DNA from: Eutrophocola sp964601805
GTDB lineage: Bacteria; Pseudomonadota; Gammaproteobacteria; Pseudomonadales; Pseudohongiellaceae
Length of the DNA: 64,000 bases
Reading direction: 5' to 3'
Assembly (NCBI GenBank): GCA_964601805.1
Contig: CAZROW010000002.1
Span: 1 to 64,000 of the forward strand
Part shown: positions 34,204 to 42,952 of the stretch, piece by piece
How the letters are laid out: each line of letters starts with the position of its first letter
Position numbering within the stretch: position 1 is the first letter of the stretch
Notes under the pieces: generated by a model
The model's database searches: none
The model's input: only the letters and a program-made list of their open reading frames with translations
Told to the model about the DNA's origin: nothing
Translations under genes and position numbers: made by a program

Positions 34204-34986
34204 ATGTTTGACGTCAAACCGATACCCGCATTCCAGGACAATTACCTGTGGCTGTTTCGAGATGACGGTTCCCGTGAATGCGGCATTGTTGATCCCGGCG
34301 ATGCCGGGCCTGTACTGGATTACCTGCAGGCAAATGACCTGGTACTGTCGGTGATATTCATCACTCACCACCATGCTGATCACACGGGCGGTATTGCCCG
34401 GCTACTGGAAGCATTCGATGTGCCGGTTTACGGGCCGGACTCACCCCGAATTCCTGCTGTCACGCACACCCTGTCAGAAGGCAGTGAAGTGAGCGTCTTT
34501 GGCCGTTCATTCCGCATCCTGGAAATACCCGGACATACACTGGACCACATTGCCTATTTCTCAGCTGGCGAAAAGGACCAGGCGCCCGTGCTTTTCTGTG
34601 GAGACACCCTGTTTGCCGGCGGCTGTGGTCGCGTATTTGAAGGCACGCACAGCATGATGCACCAGTCCCTGCAAAAACTGGCGGTGTTACCGGCCAACTG
34701 CCAGGTCTATTGTGCCCATGAGTACACCCTGTCCAACCTGAAATTTGCCCGGGCAGTCACCCCCGACAGCCAGTCACTGGCCAGTCGCCTGGAAAAGGAA
34801 AATGCCTTGCGCCAGCAGGATATTCCGACGGTACCCACTACCCTGGAAGTTGAACTGGCAACCAACCCCTTTTTACGCTGCAGTGAAGATGACGTGATTG
34901 CAGCGGCCCGCTCTCATAGCGGCCAGTCAGTGGCTGCACCCGATGAAGTCTTTGGCGTCATCAGGGACTGGAAGGATTCATTCTGA
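34204..34986 (+). CDS. gloB: hydroxyacylglutathione hydrolase (glyoxalase II)
   Basis: 260 aa. It hydrolyses S-lactoylglutathione to lactate and glutathione, the second step of methylglyoxal detoxification. Metallo-beta-lactamase motif THHHADH at residues 54-60, GHTLDH at about 118, GDTLFAGGCGR and CAHEYT provide the two-metal ligands. ATG 34204 is preceded by CAGGAG at proper spacing; sequence upstream in the frame is methyltransferase antisense. The 3-prime end overlaps the ABC ATPase gene by 9 bp, tail to tail. Confidence 0.97.
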   Translation: MFDVKPIPAFQDNYLWLFRDDGSRECGIVDPGDAGPVLDYLQANDLVLSVIFITHHHADHTGGIARLLEAFDVPVYGPDSPRIPAVTHTLSEGSEVSVFGRSFRILEIPGHTLDHIAYFSAGEKDQAPVLFCGDTLFAGGCGRVFEGTHSMMHQSLQKLAVLPANCQVYCAHEYTLSNLKFARAVTPDSQSLASRLEKENALRQQDIPTVPTTLEVELATNPFLRCSEDDVIAAARSHSGQSVAAPDEVFGVIRDWKDSF

Positions 34987-36609
34987 CTGAGTGGAGTGCC
35001 CTGCAGCACGCTCATTAGCGTCTGCAAAAAGGGTTTTGCCGGGAATGGCGTTAAGCAGGGTTTGCGTGTACTCCTGGGTCGGGGCATCAAAGACCTGCTG
35101 CACCGAACCGCTTTCCACCAGCCTGCCCTCTTTCATCACCACGATACGGTCTGACAGGTAGCGAACTACCCCCAGGTCATGCGAGATGAACAGCATGGTG
35201 AGATTGAAACGATCCACCAGTGCCAGGAGCAAATCAAGGATCTGGGCCTGAATGGTGACATCCAGTGCCGAGACAGGTTCATCGGCAACGATCAGTGCCG
35301 GCTTGGTCGCAATAGCGCGGCCGATGGCAATACGCTGGCGTTGCCCGCCGGAAAATTCATGGGGATATCGCAGTACACTTTCCCGGGTCAGCCCGACGGA
35401 ATCCATGAGTGCATAGACTTTCTGGTCAAGATTCTTGCGGTTACAGATTTTATGCAGCAGCAGCGGTTCTGCCAGGGTATCGTAAACCGTCATGCGCGGG
35501 TTCAGGCTGGCATAGGGATCCTGGAAAATCATCTGCATCTGGCGGCGCAGGGGTTTCAGGCGGCTGTGGGAATAATGGCTGATATCTTCGCCATTGACGA
35601 TTACAGCCCCCTGTACCGGCTCCAGGAGGCGCAGGATGGTGCGCCCCAGGGTGGACTTGCCTGAACCAGACTCGCCAACCAGGCCAAGAATTTCATGGCG
35701 TTTGATATCCAGGCTCACCTGGTCGACAGCCCTGACCACCTCGCCTTTTTTGCTGCCGGCAAATTCCACTACGATATCCTGCAAACTGACCATCACTTCG
35801 CTACTGGTGGATGAGTCTGCTTTCTGGCTGGTAGGTACTGCGTCGAGCAGTTTGCGGGTATAGGGATGACTGGCATGCCTGAAAATGGCGTCATGGTCCC
35901 CCTTCTCGACAAACACACCGTTTTGCATCACCGCGATTTCATCAGCAATATCAGACACCACGCTGAGATCATGACTGATAAAAATCACGCCGATATTACG
36001 ACGCTCCTGCAGTTCCTTGAGCAACTTCAATATCTGGGCCTGGACAGTGACATCCAGTGCCGTGGTGGGCTCATCCGCAATGATGATGTCCGGTTCAGTG
36101 ACAAGGGCCATGGCGATAACGACACGCTGGCGCATGCCGCCGGAAAATTCAAAAGGCCACGCGTTCATGCGTTGTGCTGCATCCCGGATACCGACCTCTT
36201 CCAGAATCTCGATGCCCTTTTTCCAGGCCTCCTGTTTGCTCATGCCAAAATGCAGGCGCAGGGGTTCAATCAACTGGTCGCCTATTTTCAGGAAGGGATT
36301 CAGGGTCGTCATGGGGTCCTGAAAAATAATGGAGATGCCCTTGCCCCTGACCTTGCGTAACTGGCTCTCGGACAGGGTCAACAGGTCCTGGTCATGGAAC
36401 ATCACCTGCCCTGATTCAATCCTGCCTGGTGGCATCGGGACCAGGCCAAGCATGCTGTAACAGGCAACGGATTTACCGGATCCGGACTCACCGATAATGG
36501 CAAAGGTCTTACCGACTTCCACATCAAAGCTGATACCGTTGACGGCCTCCACCAGGCCATTGCGGGTATGGAAGTGTACGGAGAGATCCTTGACTTCTAA
36601 CAGTGGCAT
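34978..36609 (-). CDS. fused oligopeptide ABC transporter ATPase (OppD-OppF type)
   Basis: 543 aa with two complete ABC ATPase domains. The first has Walker A GESGSGKSVAC near residue 40, FSGGMRQRV and IIADEPTTALD; the second has GESGSGKSTLG near residue 335, FSGGQRQRI and IVADEPVSALD. The fusion resembles E. coli YejF or GsiA. It energises uptake through the OppBC-like pore encoded just upstream (7 nt gap). The ATG at 36609 fits MPLLEVKDLSV; the longer frame would invade the permease gene. Confidence 0.93.
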   Translation of the reverse strand: MPLLEVKDLSVHFHTRNGLVEAVNGISFDVEVGKTFAIIGESGSGKSVACYSMLGLVPMPPGRIESGQVMFHDQDLLTLSESQLRKVRGKGISIIFQDPMTTLNPFLKIGDQLIEPLRLHFGMSKQEAWKKGIEILEEVGIRDAAQRMNAWPFEFSGGMRQRVVIAMALVTEPDIIIADEPTTALDVTVQAQILKLLKELQERRNIGVIFISHDLSVVSDIADEIAVMQNGVFVEKGDHDAIFRHASHPYTRKLLDAVPTSQKADSSTSSEVMVSLQDIVVEFAGSKKGEVVRAVDQVSLDIKRHEILGLVGESGSGKSTLGRTILRLLEPVQGAVIVNGEDISHYSHSRLKPLRRQMQMIFQDPYASLNPRMTVYDTLAEPLLLHKICNRKNLDQKVYALMDSVGLTRESVLRYPHEFSGGQRQRIAIGRAIATKPALIVADEPVSALDVTIQAQILDLLLALVDRFNLTMLFISHDLGVVRYLSDRIVVMKEGRLVESGSVQQVFDAPTQEYTQTLLNAIPGKTLFADANERAAGHSTQSE

Positions 36610-36616
36610 AGGCGCT

Positions 36617-37504
36617 TCAATCCCTCGATGCTTTGGGGTCAAGGGCATCACGCAAGCCATCCCCGAAAAAGTTCAGGGCAAACAGGGTGATGGTCAATGC
36701 GAGGCCGGGGAAAATCAGGAGCCAGGGATACTCTTCCATGGTCTCGACACCATAGGAGATCAACACCCCCCAGGATGACTGGGGCGGCTGGATACCCAGC
36801 CCCAGGAAGCTCAGGAAAGCCTCCAGCAGCATGACATTGGGAATGGTGAGCGTGGTATAGACAATGACCGGTCCCAGGGCATTGGGAATCAGGTGCCGGG
36901 CAATAATGGCAAAGGGAGACAGTCCCAGGGACATGGCCGCTTCCACATATTCCTGCTGACGCAGGCTCTGGACCTGTCCCCTGACGATGCGCGCCATGAC
37001 CAGCCATTCCACGGCACCAATGGCCAGGAACAGCAGCAACAGGTTACGTCCGAACACCACCATCAGGAGAATGATGAAGATCATGTAGGGCAAGGCATAA
37101 AAAATATCGACCAGGCGCATCATCACCGAATCCACCCTGCCCCCGGCATAACCGGCAATGGCACCGTAGGTAATGCCGATCACAAGGGCCACGAATGTGG
37201 CTATAAACCCGACCAGCAGGGAAATACGGCCACCATAGAGAATCCGCGTCAGCATGTCCCTGCCAAAAGTATCGGTGCCCAGCCAGTGCTCCGTGTTCGG
37301 TGGCACAGCCCCCAGGCGCAGGTTCTGTTCCTCGTAACCGTAGGGTGCTATCCAGGGCGTGAGCAGACAAATCACGATCAGTACCAGCAGGTAGCACAGC
37401 CCGAACATGGCCAGGCGGTTTTTGCGCAGGCGATGAAAGGCATCCTGCCAGAGGGAAGTTCCCTTTGGCATGGCCTGTATGGTGTTGGCAGTCTCGGTCG
37501 TCAT
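36617..37504 (-). CDS. oligopeptide ABC transporter permease (OppC type)
   Basis: 295 aa. An N-terminal cytoplasmic lead is followed by TM1 (LAMFGLCYLLVLIVICLL), the periplasmic OppC_N region with HWLGTDTFGRDMLTRI, and five further membrane segments with the EAA loop EAAMSLGLSPFAII. It pairs with the OppB-type protein to form the channel. ATG 37504, 5 nt after oppB. Confidence 0.95.
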   Translation of the reverse strand: MTTETANTIQAMPKGTSLWQDAFHRLRKNRLAMFGLCYLLVLIVICLLTPWIAPYGYEEQNLRLGAVPPNTEHWLGTDTFGRDMLTRILYGGRISLLVGFIATFVALVIGITYGAIAGYAGGRVDSVMMRLVDIFYALPYMIFIILLMVVFGRNLLLLFLAIGAVEWLVMARIVRGQVQSLRQQEYVEAAMSLGLSPFAIIARHLIPNALGPVIVYTTLTIPNVMLLEAFLSFLGLGIQPPQSSWGVLISYGVETMEEYPWLLIFPGLALTITLFALNFFGDGLRDALDPKASRD

Positions 37505-37509
37505 TGCTG

Positions 37510-38439
37510 TTAATTCTTGAATTGGTAACGCAGTCTCGGGTTCATCCAGGCCGCGACGATATCGGACAGCAGGTTGAACAGCACGATCAGCGTGGAAAGA
37601 AAAACTGTTGTCCCCAGGATCATCGTGTAATCACGATTGAAGGCAGCCTGGATATAGAAACGCCCCAGCCCGGGAATCTGGAATACGGTTTCCACCACAA
37701 AGGAGCCGCTGAGCAAGGCCGCAAAGGCCGGCCCCAGGTAACTGATTACCGGCAACAGTCCCCCGCGAAGGGCATGGCGAAATACCACGGTGGTTTCAGG
37801 CAGGCCTTTTGCCCTGGCTGTACGCAGGTAATCCTGGTTCATGACTTCCAGCATGCCGGAGCGGCTCAGCCGGGCAATATAGGCAGCATACATGGCACCC
37901 AGGGTAATGCTGGGCAGTATCTTGTCACCGGGCGTTGATCCCCAACCCGAGATGGGCATGACATCAAGCCAGATGCCAAAAATCAGTACCAGCAGTGGCC
38001 CCAGCAAGAATGACGGCATGCAGATGCCAATCATGGCCAGGCTCATCGGGACATAGTCCTGCGCCGTATTGGGTTTCAAGGAGGCAATGACCCCGGCACC
38101 ACAACCGATGACCAGGGCAATCAGCAGGGCATAGAATCCGAGCTCCGCCGTGATGGGCAGGCCCTGGAATATCAAGTCGTTGACCGAACGGCCGGGGTAG
38201 TAAAAGGAAGGCCCCATATCGCCCTGTAACAGGTCTCCCAGGTAGGACAGGTATTGTTCGTGCATGGGCAGATCGAGCCGGTAACGGGCTTCCAGTGCAG
38301 CCCTGACCTGTTCGCTGACTGCTTTCTCTGAATCAAAAGGCCCGCCAGGGGCGGCCCTGACAAGAAAGAACGTCACTGTGATGACGGCCAGAATAACCGG
38401 AACGGCCTGGAGAATACGAAGCCCGACAAATCGCCACAT
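37510..38439 (-). CDS. oligopeptide ABC transporter permease (OppB type)
   Basis: 309 aa with six membrane segments. The N-terminus LRILQAVPVILAVITVTFFLV and the LDLPMHEQYLSYLGDLLQGD block are usual for OppB/DppB, and the EAA loop is near YLRTARAKGLPETTV. ATG 38439, 20 nt after the binding-protein gene, so the operon order is binding protein, OppB, OppC, fused ATPase. Confidence 0.95.
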   Translation of the reverse strand: MWRFVGLRILQAVPVILAVITVTFFLVRAAPGGPFDSEKAVSEQVRAALEARYRLDLPMHEQYLSYLGDLLQGDMGPSFYYPGRSVNDLIFQGLPITAELGFYALLIALVIGCGAGVIASLKPNTAQDYVPMSLAMIGICMPSFLLGPLLVLIFGIWLDVMPISGWGSTPGDKILPSITLGAMYAAYIARLSRSGMLEVMNQDYLRTARAKGLPETTVVFRHALRGGLLPVISYLGPAFAALLSGSFVVETVFQIPGLGRFYIQAAFNRDYTMILGTTVFLSTLIVLFNLLSDIVAAWMNPRLRYQFKN

Positions 38440-38459
38440 AGGTTATGTCTACCCTGGCC

Positions 38460-40088
38460 CTAGGCGTCTGGTTCCAGGGAAATGTACTTGTAGTTGTGAT
38501 ATCCCATGATGTTGTCAGGCATACCCTTCACGCTGGTATCAATGAGGTGTTTGTACTGGTAGGTGAAGATGGGCAGGATCGGCATGTTTTCCAGCAGGAT
38601 GGTTTCAGCTTCCTTGTACAGGGCATAGCGCTTTTCCCTGTCCAGTTCAGCCGGTGCTTCCTTGAGAATGATCTCGTCATAACGGGCATTGGAGAACCCG
38701 GTTTTATTATTGCCGCCGTCGGTGATGTACATGTTGAGGAAGGTGTAGGGATCCACGTAGTCACCTATCCAGCCGCGACGCGCAATGTCGTAATTCATGT
38801 TGTTATGGGAATCAAGGTAGACCTTCCATTCCTGGTTGACCAGGTTGACCTGGATATTCAGTTCCTGCATCCACATCTGCTGGATCGCCACTGCAATCTT
38901 GCGGTGGTCCTCGTGCGTGTTGTACAGCAGGTCAAAGGCAGGAAAGCCTTCCCCATTCGGGTAGCCGGCCTCGGCCAGCAACTGGCGTGCCTGCTCCGGG
39001 TCATAACTGAATACACTGGGCGGGTTGTAGCCCAGGGTACCCGGGGGCACCAGGGCTGTTGAACCGGTGTAAACACCCTGGGTGACCGTCTCGGCTATCA
39101 GCGACCGGTCAACGGACATGGCCAGCGCCTTTCGGACCCTGACATCGGTCATGGGTTCACGGGTGGTGTTGATCATGTAGAAATAGGAACCGATCCAGGG
39201 TGCGATATGGGTGACTTCGGGCTGTTCGTTCTTGTAGGTCTGGATTTTGTCCAGGGGTATCTCATTTGTGCGGTGAAGCTGGCCATCACGGAACATGCGT
39301 TCTTCAGTGACCAGGTTTTCTGTCGGGTAGAACACAACGGCATTGAGATCAACTTCATCGGCATCCCAGTACAGCGGGCTTTTTTCCACGCGCACATGTG
39401 AATTGATTTGCCATTCAGTCAGGACGAAGGCGCCATTGGTGACAATATTGCCCTCCCTGGCCCATTGGCTCAGGCGATCATCCATGGAACCAAAACTCTC
39501 AACGGTTTGCCGGTGCACAGGAAACAAGCTGTAGTGATCCAGTAACTGCAGGAAATATGGCGTGGGCGATTCCAAGGTGACCTGTAAAGTGAGTTCGTCT
39601 ATGACCTTGACGCCTACCTGGCTGAAATCGGCCATATCGCCATTGTTGTAGGCCTCGGCATTTTTGATCGGATAATACATGTAGCTGTATTCACTACCCA
39701 GTATTGGCGACATGCCACGTTTCCAGGACCAGTGGAAATCTTCTGCCGTTACCTGGTCGCCATTACTCCACATGGCATTGTCACGCAGATGGAAGGTATA
39801 GGTTAATCCATCCTCACTGATGTCCCAGCTTTCTGCCACACCGGGCTCGATTTCCAGATCATAGGGATTCTTGGTGACCAGGCCCTCGAACAGGGCGCCG
39901 AGGATATGATGCTCAGGAACGCCAGTGACCACATGGGGATCAAGCCCCTGTGGCTCAGCACCATTACCAAAGTGCAAGACACCCTCCCTGTTGCCGGCCT
40001 CGACCCGGGACTCGCTGCTGCCGCCACTGCAGGCGGTGAGGAACAGGGTTATGCATATGGCAACTAGGCGAAACTGGGTGAATGTCAT
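38460..40088 (-). CDS. oligopeptide-binding lipoprotein (OppA-like, SBP family 5)
   Basis: 542 aa. The signal sequence ends in the lipobox LTAC, so the protein is a lipoprotein, unlike enteric OppA. The SBP_bac_5 pattern is clear: GAEPQGLDPHVVTGVPEHHI, LFEGLVTKNP, WDISEDGLTYTFHLRDNAMWSNGD, and YNNGD. It delivers peptides to the OppBC channel. I start at the ATG 40088 rather than the GTG at 40103 because it gives a compact signal peptide. First gene of the operon; peptide chemistry (oligopeptide or murein peptide) cannot be decided. Confidence 0.92.
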   Translation of the reverse strand: MTFTQFRLVAICITLFLTACSGGSSESRVEAGNREGVLHFGNGAEPQGLDPHVVTGVPEHHILGALFEGLVTKNPYDLEIEPGVAESWDISEDGLTYTFHLRDNAMWSNGDQVTAEDFHWSWKRGMSPILGSEYSYMYYPIKNAEAYNNGDMADFSQVGVKVIDELTLQVTLESPTPYFLQLLDHYSLFPVHRQTVESFGSMDDRLSQWAREGNIVTNGAFVLTEWQINSHVRVEKSPLYWDADEVDLNAVVFYPTENLVTEERMFRDGQLHRTNEIPLDKIQTYKNEQPEVTHIAPWIGSYFYMINTTREPMTDVRVRKALAMSVDRSLIAETVTQGVYTGSTALVPPGTLGYNPPSVFSYDPEQARQLLAEAGYPNGEGFPAFDLLYNTHEDHRKIAVAIQQMWMQELNIQVNLVNQEWKVYLDSHNNMNYDIARRGWIGDYVDPYTFLNMYITDGGNNKTGFSNARYDEIILKEAPAELDREKRYALYKEAETILLENMPILPIFTYQYKHLIDTSVKGMPDNIMGYHNYKYISLEPDA

Positions 40089-40280
40089 CGTCGGTCTTCT
40101 CACTGGATTCGGGTGGTAGGAAATTTACAGCCGGACAAGGCCTGGAAACTGACTTGAGGATATCACTGACTATCCTTATGTGCTTGAACTGATTAAAGAA
40201 TATACACCATTACTTCTGCTGTCTAGCGGGTTTCATGGTCACGTGAACATGATCGCGTCACTGGAAGAGAACCCTGTAAG

Positions 40281-40304
40281 GCCCGGTTTCTTTCGAAACC
40301 GGGC
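40281..40304 (-). terminator. hairpin after ppiD
   Basis: GCCCGGTTTC and GAAACCGGGC pair perfectly around TTTC, 17 nt downstream of the ppiD stop. There is no strong T tract, but the stem is the strongest in the interval. Confidence 0.6.
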
Positions 40305-40320
40305 GACAGTGGTATCGGGA

Positions 40321-42207
40321 TTAACGGGTAATATCGGCGCGACTCTCCAGGCCTGTCAACAGTGCCTCAAGACCGGCATTGGCATAATACTGGGACAGGA
40401 AGGATTTCAGGCTTTCCAGCTGGGCCTCATCGAAGTCCTCCATGGTGCCCTGCTCGGCATCCTGCAGCTCAACAACGACATAGGCGCCGTTTGAAAGTTG
40501 AAAACCATCCACCACGACTTCACCTTCTTCAGGCGGGGTCATGTCAAAGACATTGTTGACCAGTTCGGGAGGGAGCAGCTGGTTGTTGCGCTCCAGATCC
40601 TGGATCTGGTTCCAGCTCAGGCCCTGGGTGTCGAGCATAGTATCGATATTGTTACCAGCCTGCAGGTCATTGACGATGGTTGCTCCCATTTCAGCCTCCC
40701 GTTCGTTTATCTTGTCGATCTGGAGGGCAATGCGGATTTCCTCGCGAACATTTTCCAGGGGTTCGAGCTGGGGCTGGTTGTGTTCATCTACGCGAATAAC
40801 GACGCTGCGTGAAGGGGAGACTGAAATCAGGTTGCTGTTCAGCCCATCCGCCAGGACGTCCGGACTGAAAGCGGCATCAACCACATCACTGTTTGCTGCA
40901 ATACCGGCTCCACCACTTCTGCCAAACAGGTCGGTAGTCTGTATTTCCAGCCCCATGATTTCGGCAGGATCCTGCAGGTCAAATGACTCGAAAGCCAGGT
41001 TACCCAGTTCTTCAGAACGCTCAAGGAAAAGGGTGTCCACTTCTGCCGTTTTCAGGTCACGTTCTATTCTTTCCCTGCTGTCTTCAAAGGTTTCAATTTC
41101 AGATTCACTTTGTTCCGTCAGCTTGATCAGGTGAATACCGAATTCTGTACGTACCGGACCGGAAACTTCGCCAACAGCCAGTGACTGCAAGGCCTGCTCA
41201 AAGGGTTCAACGAAGTTGTCCCCCGAGGTATAACCCACATCACCACCGTCTTCGGCAGAACCCAGGTCGTCAGAAAACTCGGCAGCAAGCTCTTCAAAGC
41301 TTTCACCATTATCTATACGTGACTTGATATCCTGGGCCTGTTCGATAGCAGCGTTATATTCATCATCATCAAAGGCTTCCAGGAGAATATGGGAGGCCCG
41401 GCGTTCTATCTGTGACTGGTATTCCTGCTGTTCTTCGTCGTAGCGCTGACGAATCTGGTCCTCGGAAACGGTGACTTCGTCGAAAATGCTGTCCTTGTCC
41501 AGTTCCAGGTACTGCACTGACACCTGTTCTTCCAGCATGAAGCGGCTTTCATTGTTAGCGTAATATTCTTCAATTTCCTCATCGCTCACGTCGACCTCGG
41601 TGAGCTGGTCATCAAGGCTGATGAGGATATAGCGGATATCCCGTGTTTCATTGAGGAGACCGGCAAGCTGTTCTATTTCCCTGTCGGTAACAAATTCAGA
41701 GAGGCCCAGGGTGAATGTGGTCTGGTTGATGAGACCCTCTGCTGCCAGCGCCTGGCGATAGGAGTTGGGGGTATAACCCATGCTCTGGAGAATCAACTGT
41801 GCCCTTTCAGCATTGAACACACCGTCAACCTGGAAATCGGCTGTCTGGGCAATGCTGCGATCTATGACGCGTGAAGACACGATCATCCCAGCCTTGTCCG
41901 CATATTGCATGAGAAGTTCGCGCTCGATCAGTTCATCCAGGGCAACTTCGCGGATCTCTTCCTCGTTAATTGCAGACAGGTCAGCATCCGGTCCCATGGA
42001 CTCGATTACTTCCTGGATTCTGCGCTGGGTATTCTGTTCAACTGCAAGCTCATCGATATCCACACCGTTGACAGACACCACCGGCGTAGCGGTGATGACA
42101 CTGGTGACAATCGTACTGGCACCCCAGGCACCAAAGACCACAATAATGAACCAGACAAATATTTTGGCCCCAACACCCTTACTGTTATCGCGAATTTTTT
42201 GCAGCAT
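40321..42207 (-). CDS. ppiD: periplasmic folding chaperone PpiD (SurA-like, PPIC domain)
   Basis: 628 aa (E. coli 623). A single N-terminal membrane anchor (FVWFIIVVFGAWGASTIV) is followed by a SurA_N-type helical chaperone region. The parvulin domain at about residues 265-365 has RASHILLEAFDDDEYNA and the canonical end FGIHLIKLTEQ. It works at the exit of the Sec translocon on newly exported outer-membrane and periplasmic proteins. In the usual order it follows hupB; here 232 nt with two terminator-like hairpins separate them. Confidence 0.95.
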   Translation of the reverse strand: MLQKIRDNSKGVGAKIFVWFIIVVFGAWGASTIVTSVITATPVVSVNGVDIDELAVEQNTQRRIQEVIESMGPDADLSAINEEEIREVALDELIERELLMQYADKAGMIVSSRVIDRSIAQTADFQVDGVFNAERAQLILQSMGYTPNSYRQALAAEGLINQTTFTLGLSEFVTDREIEQLAGLLNETRDIRYILISLDDQLTEVDVSDEEIEEYYANNESRFMLEEQVSVQYLELDKDSIFDEVTVSEDQIRQRYDEEQQEYQSQIERRASHILLEAFDDDEYNAAIEQAQDIKSRIDNGESFEELAAEFSDDLGSAEDGGDVGYTSGDNFVEPFEQALQSLAVGEVSGPVRTEFGIHLIKLTEQSESEIETFEDSRERIERDLKTAEVDTLFLERSEELGNLAFESFDLQDPAEIMGLEIQTTDLFGRSGGAGIAANSDVVDAAFSPDVLADGLNSNLISVSPSRSVVIRVDEHNQPQLEPLENVREEIRIALQIDKINEREAEMGATIVNDLQAGNNIDTMLDTQGLSWNQIQDLERNNQLLPPELVNNVFDMTPPEEGEVVVDGFQLSNGAYVVVELQDAEQGTMEDFDEAQLESLKSFLSQYYANAGLEALLTGLESRADITR

Positions 42208-42340
42208 TTCCCAATTCCACGCTTAAAACCGTTTATTACTCACCAGGCAAATCATTCCCTGGCGCCAAATAAGGCCCTGCGGTCAGGACCGTTTCGACTA
42301 CTTCAGTCTTGTCAGGCTATTTCAGCCTTTACTAAATGAA

Positions 42341-42366
42341 GAAGGCGCATCAATTGATGCGCCTTC
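42341..42366 (-). terminator. second terminator hairpin after hupB
   Basis: GAAGGCGCATC and GATGCGCCTTC pair over 11 bp around AATT, followed on the minus strand by TTCATTTAG. With the hairpin at 42411-42433 it forms a double terminator between hupB and ppiD. Confidence 0.65.
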
Positions 42367-42410
42367 CAAAAGAACCGGTTCAGGAACAAAGTCCTGCGGA
42401 TTTCTGTTAC

Positions 42411-42433
42411 CCGGCTCCTTCAGAAGGAGCCGG
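42411..42433 (-). terminator. first terminator hairpin after hupB
   Basis: CCGGCTCCTTC and GAAGGAGCCGG, 11 bp each with one central base, 6 nt after the hupB stop. No T tract follows. Confidence 0.6.
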
Positions 42434-42439
42434 AGTATA

Positions 42440-42715
42440 TCAGGAATTTACCGCGTCTTTGAGTGCCTTACCCGCTTTAAATGAAGGAACCCTGGCAGCA
42501 GCGATCTGGATAGGTGCACCAGTCTGGGGGTTACGACCAGTGCGAGCCGGACGATCCTTGACGTTAAAAGAGCCAAAGCCAACGAGTGATACTGAATTGC
42601 CTGATTTCAATGATGCAGCAATAGCATCGGTCATGGCATCAATAGCACGGGCAGCAGCAGCTTTTGGTAAATCGGCAGTTACAGCAACAGCGTCAATTAA
42701 TTCTGATTTATTCAC
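42440..42715 (-). CDS. hupB: nucleoid protein HU-beta
   Basis: 91 aa, exactly HU length. MNKSELIDAVA, the DNA-contact FGSFNVKDRPARTGRNPQTG arm (with the intercalating Pro of the NPQTG region) and the final KAGKALKDAVN are characteristic. It binds and bends DNA and compacts the nucleoid. The start is GTG (42713-42715) with a good GAAGGGGA ribosome site. Downstream of lon as in Pseudomonas and E. coli. The 237-nt upstream region holds three direct 13-bp repeats. Confidence 0.97.
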   Translation of the reverse strand: MNKSELIDAVAVTADLPKAAAARAIDAMTDAIAASLKSGNSVSLVGFGSFNVKDRPARTGRNPQTGAPIQIAAARVPSFKAGKALKDAVNS

Positions 42716-42764
42716 GTTATCCCCTTCTTATGATTGTAGGTTCAAGTTGATGTGGAATTTTTTT

Positions 42765-42803
42765 GTTAACTACTTTTGTTAATTACGAATGTTAACTACG
42801 TTT
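42765..42803. repeat. three 13-bp direct repeats upstream of hupB
   Basis: GTTAACTAC, GTTAATTAC and GTTAACTAC begin at 42765, 42778 and 42791, exactly 13 bp apart, 50-90 bp upstream of hupB. They may be operator half-sites for a repressor or activator, or a slippage product. Confidence 0.55.
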
Positions 42804-42952
42804 GAATACCCAAATCGAAACCCGATGTTCCTTCTTCAAAAATGGCTTCGATTTGATGTACCAGCCAGTACGTTCGGGAAGCAGTTAGCTAGCCTGTAAG
42901 ACAACAACTTTATACCAACTGACTCGAGAGAATGTCAAGAAATACGAGGCTT

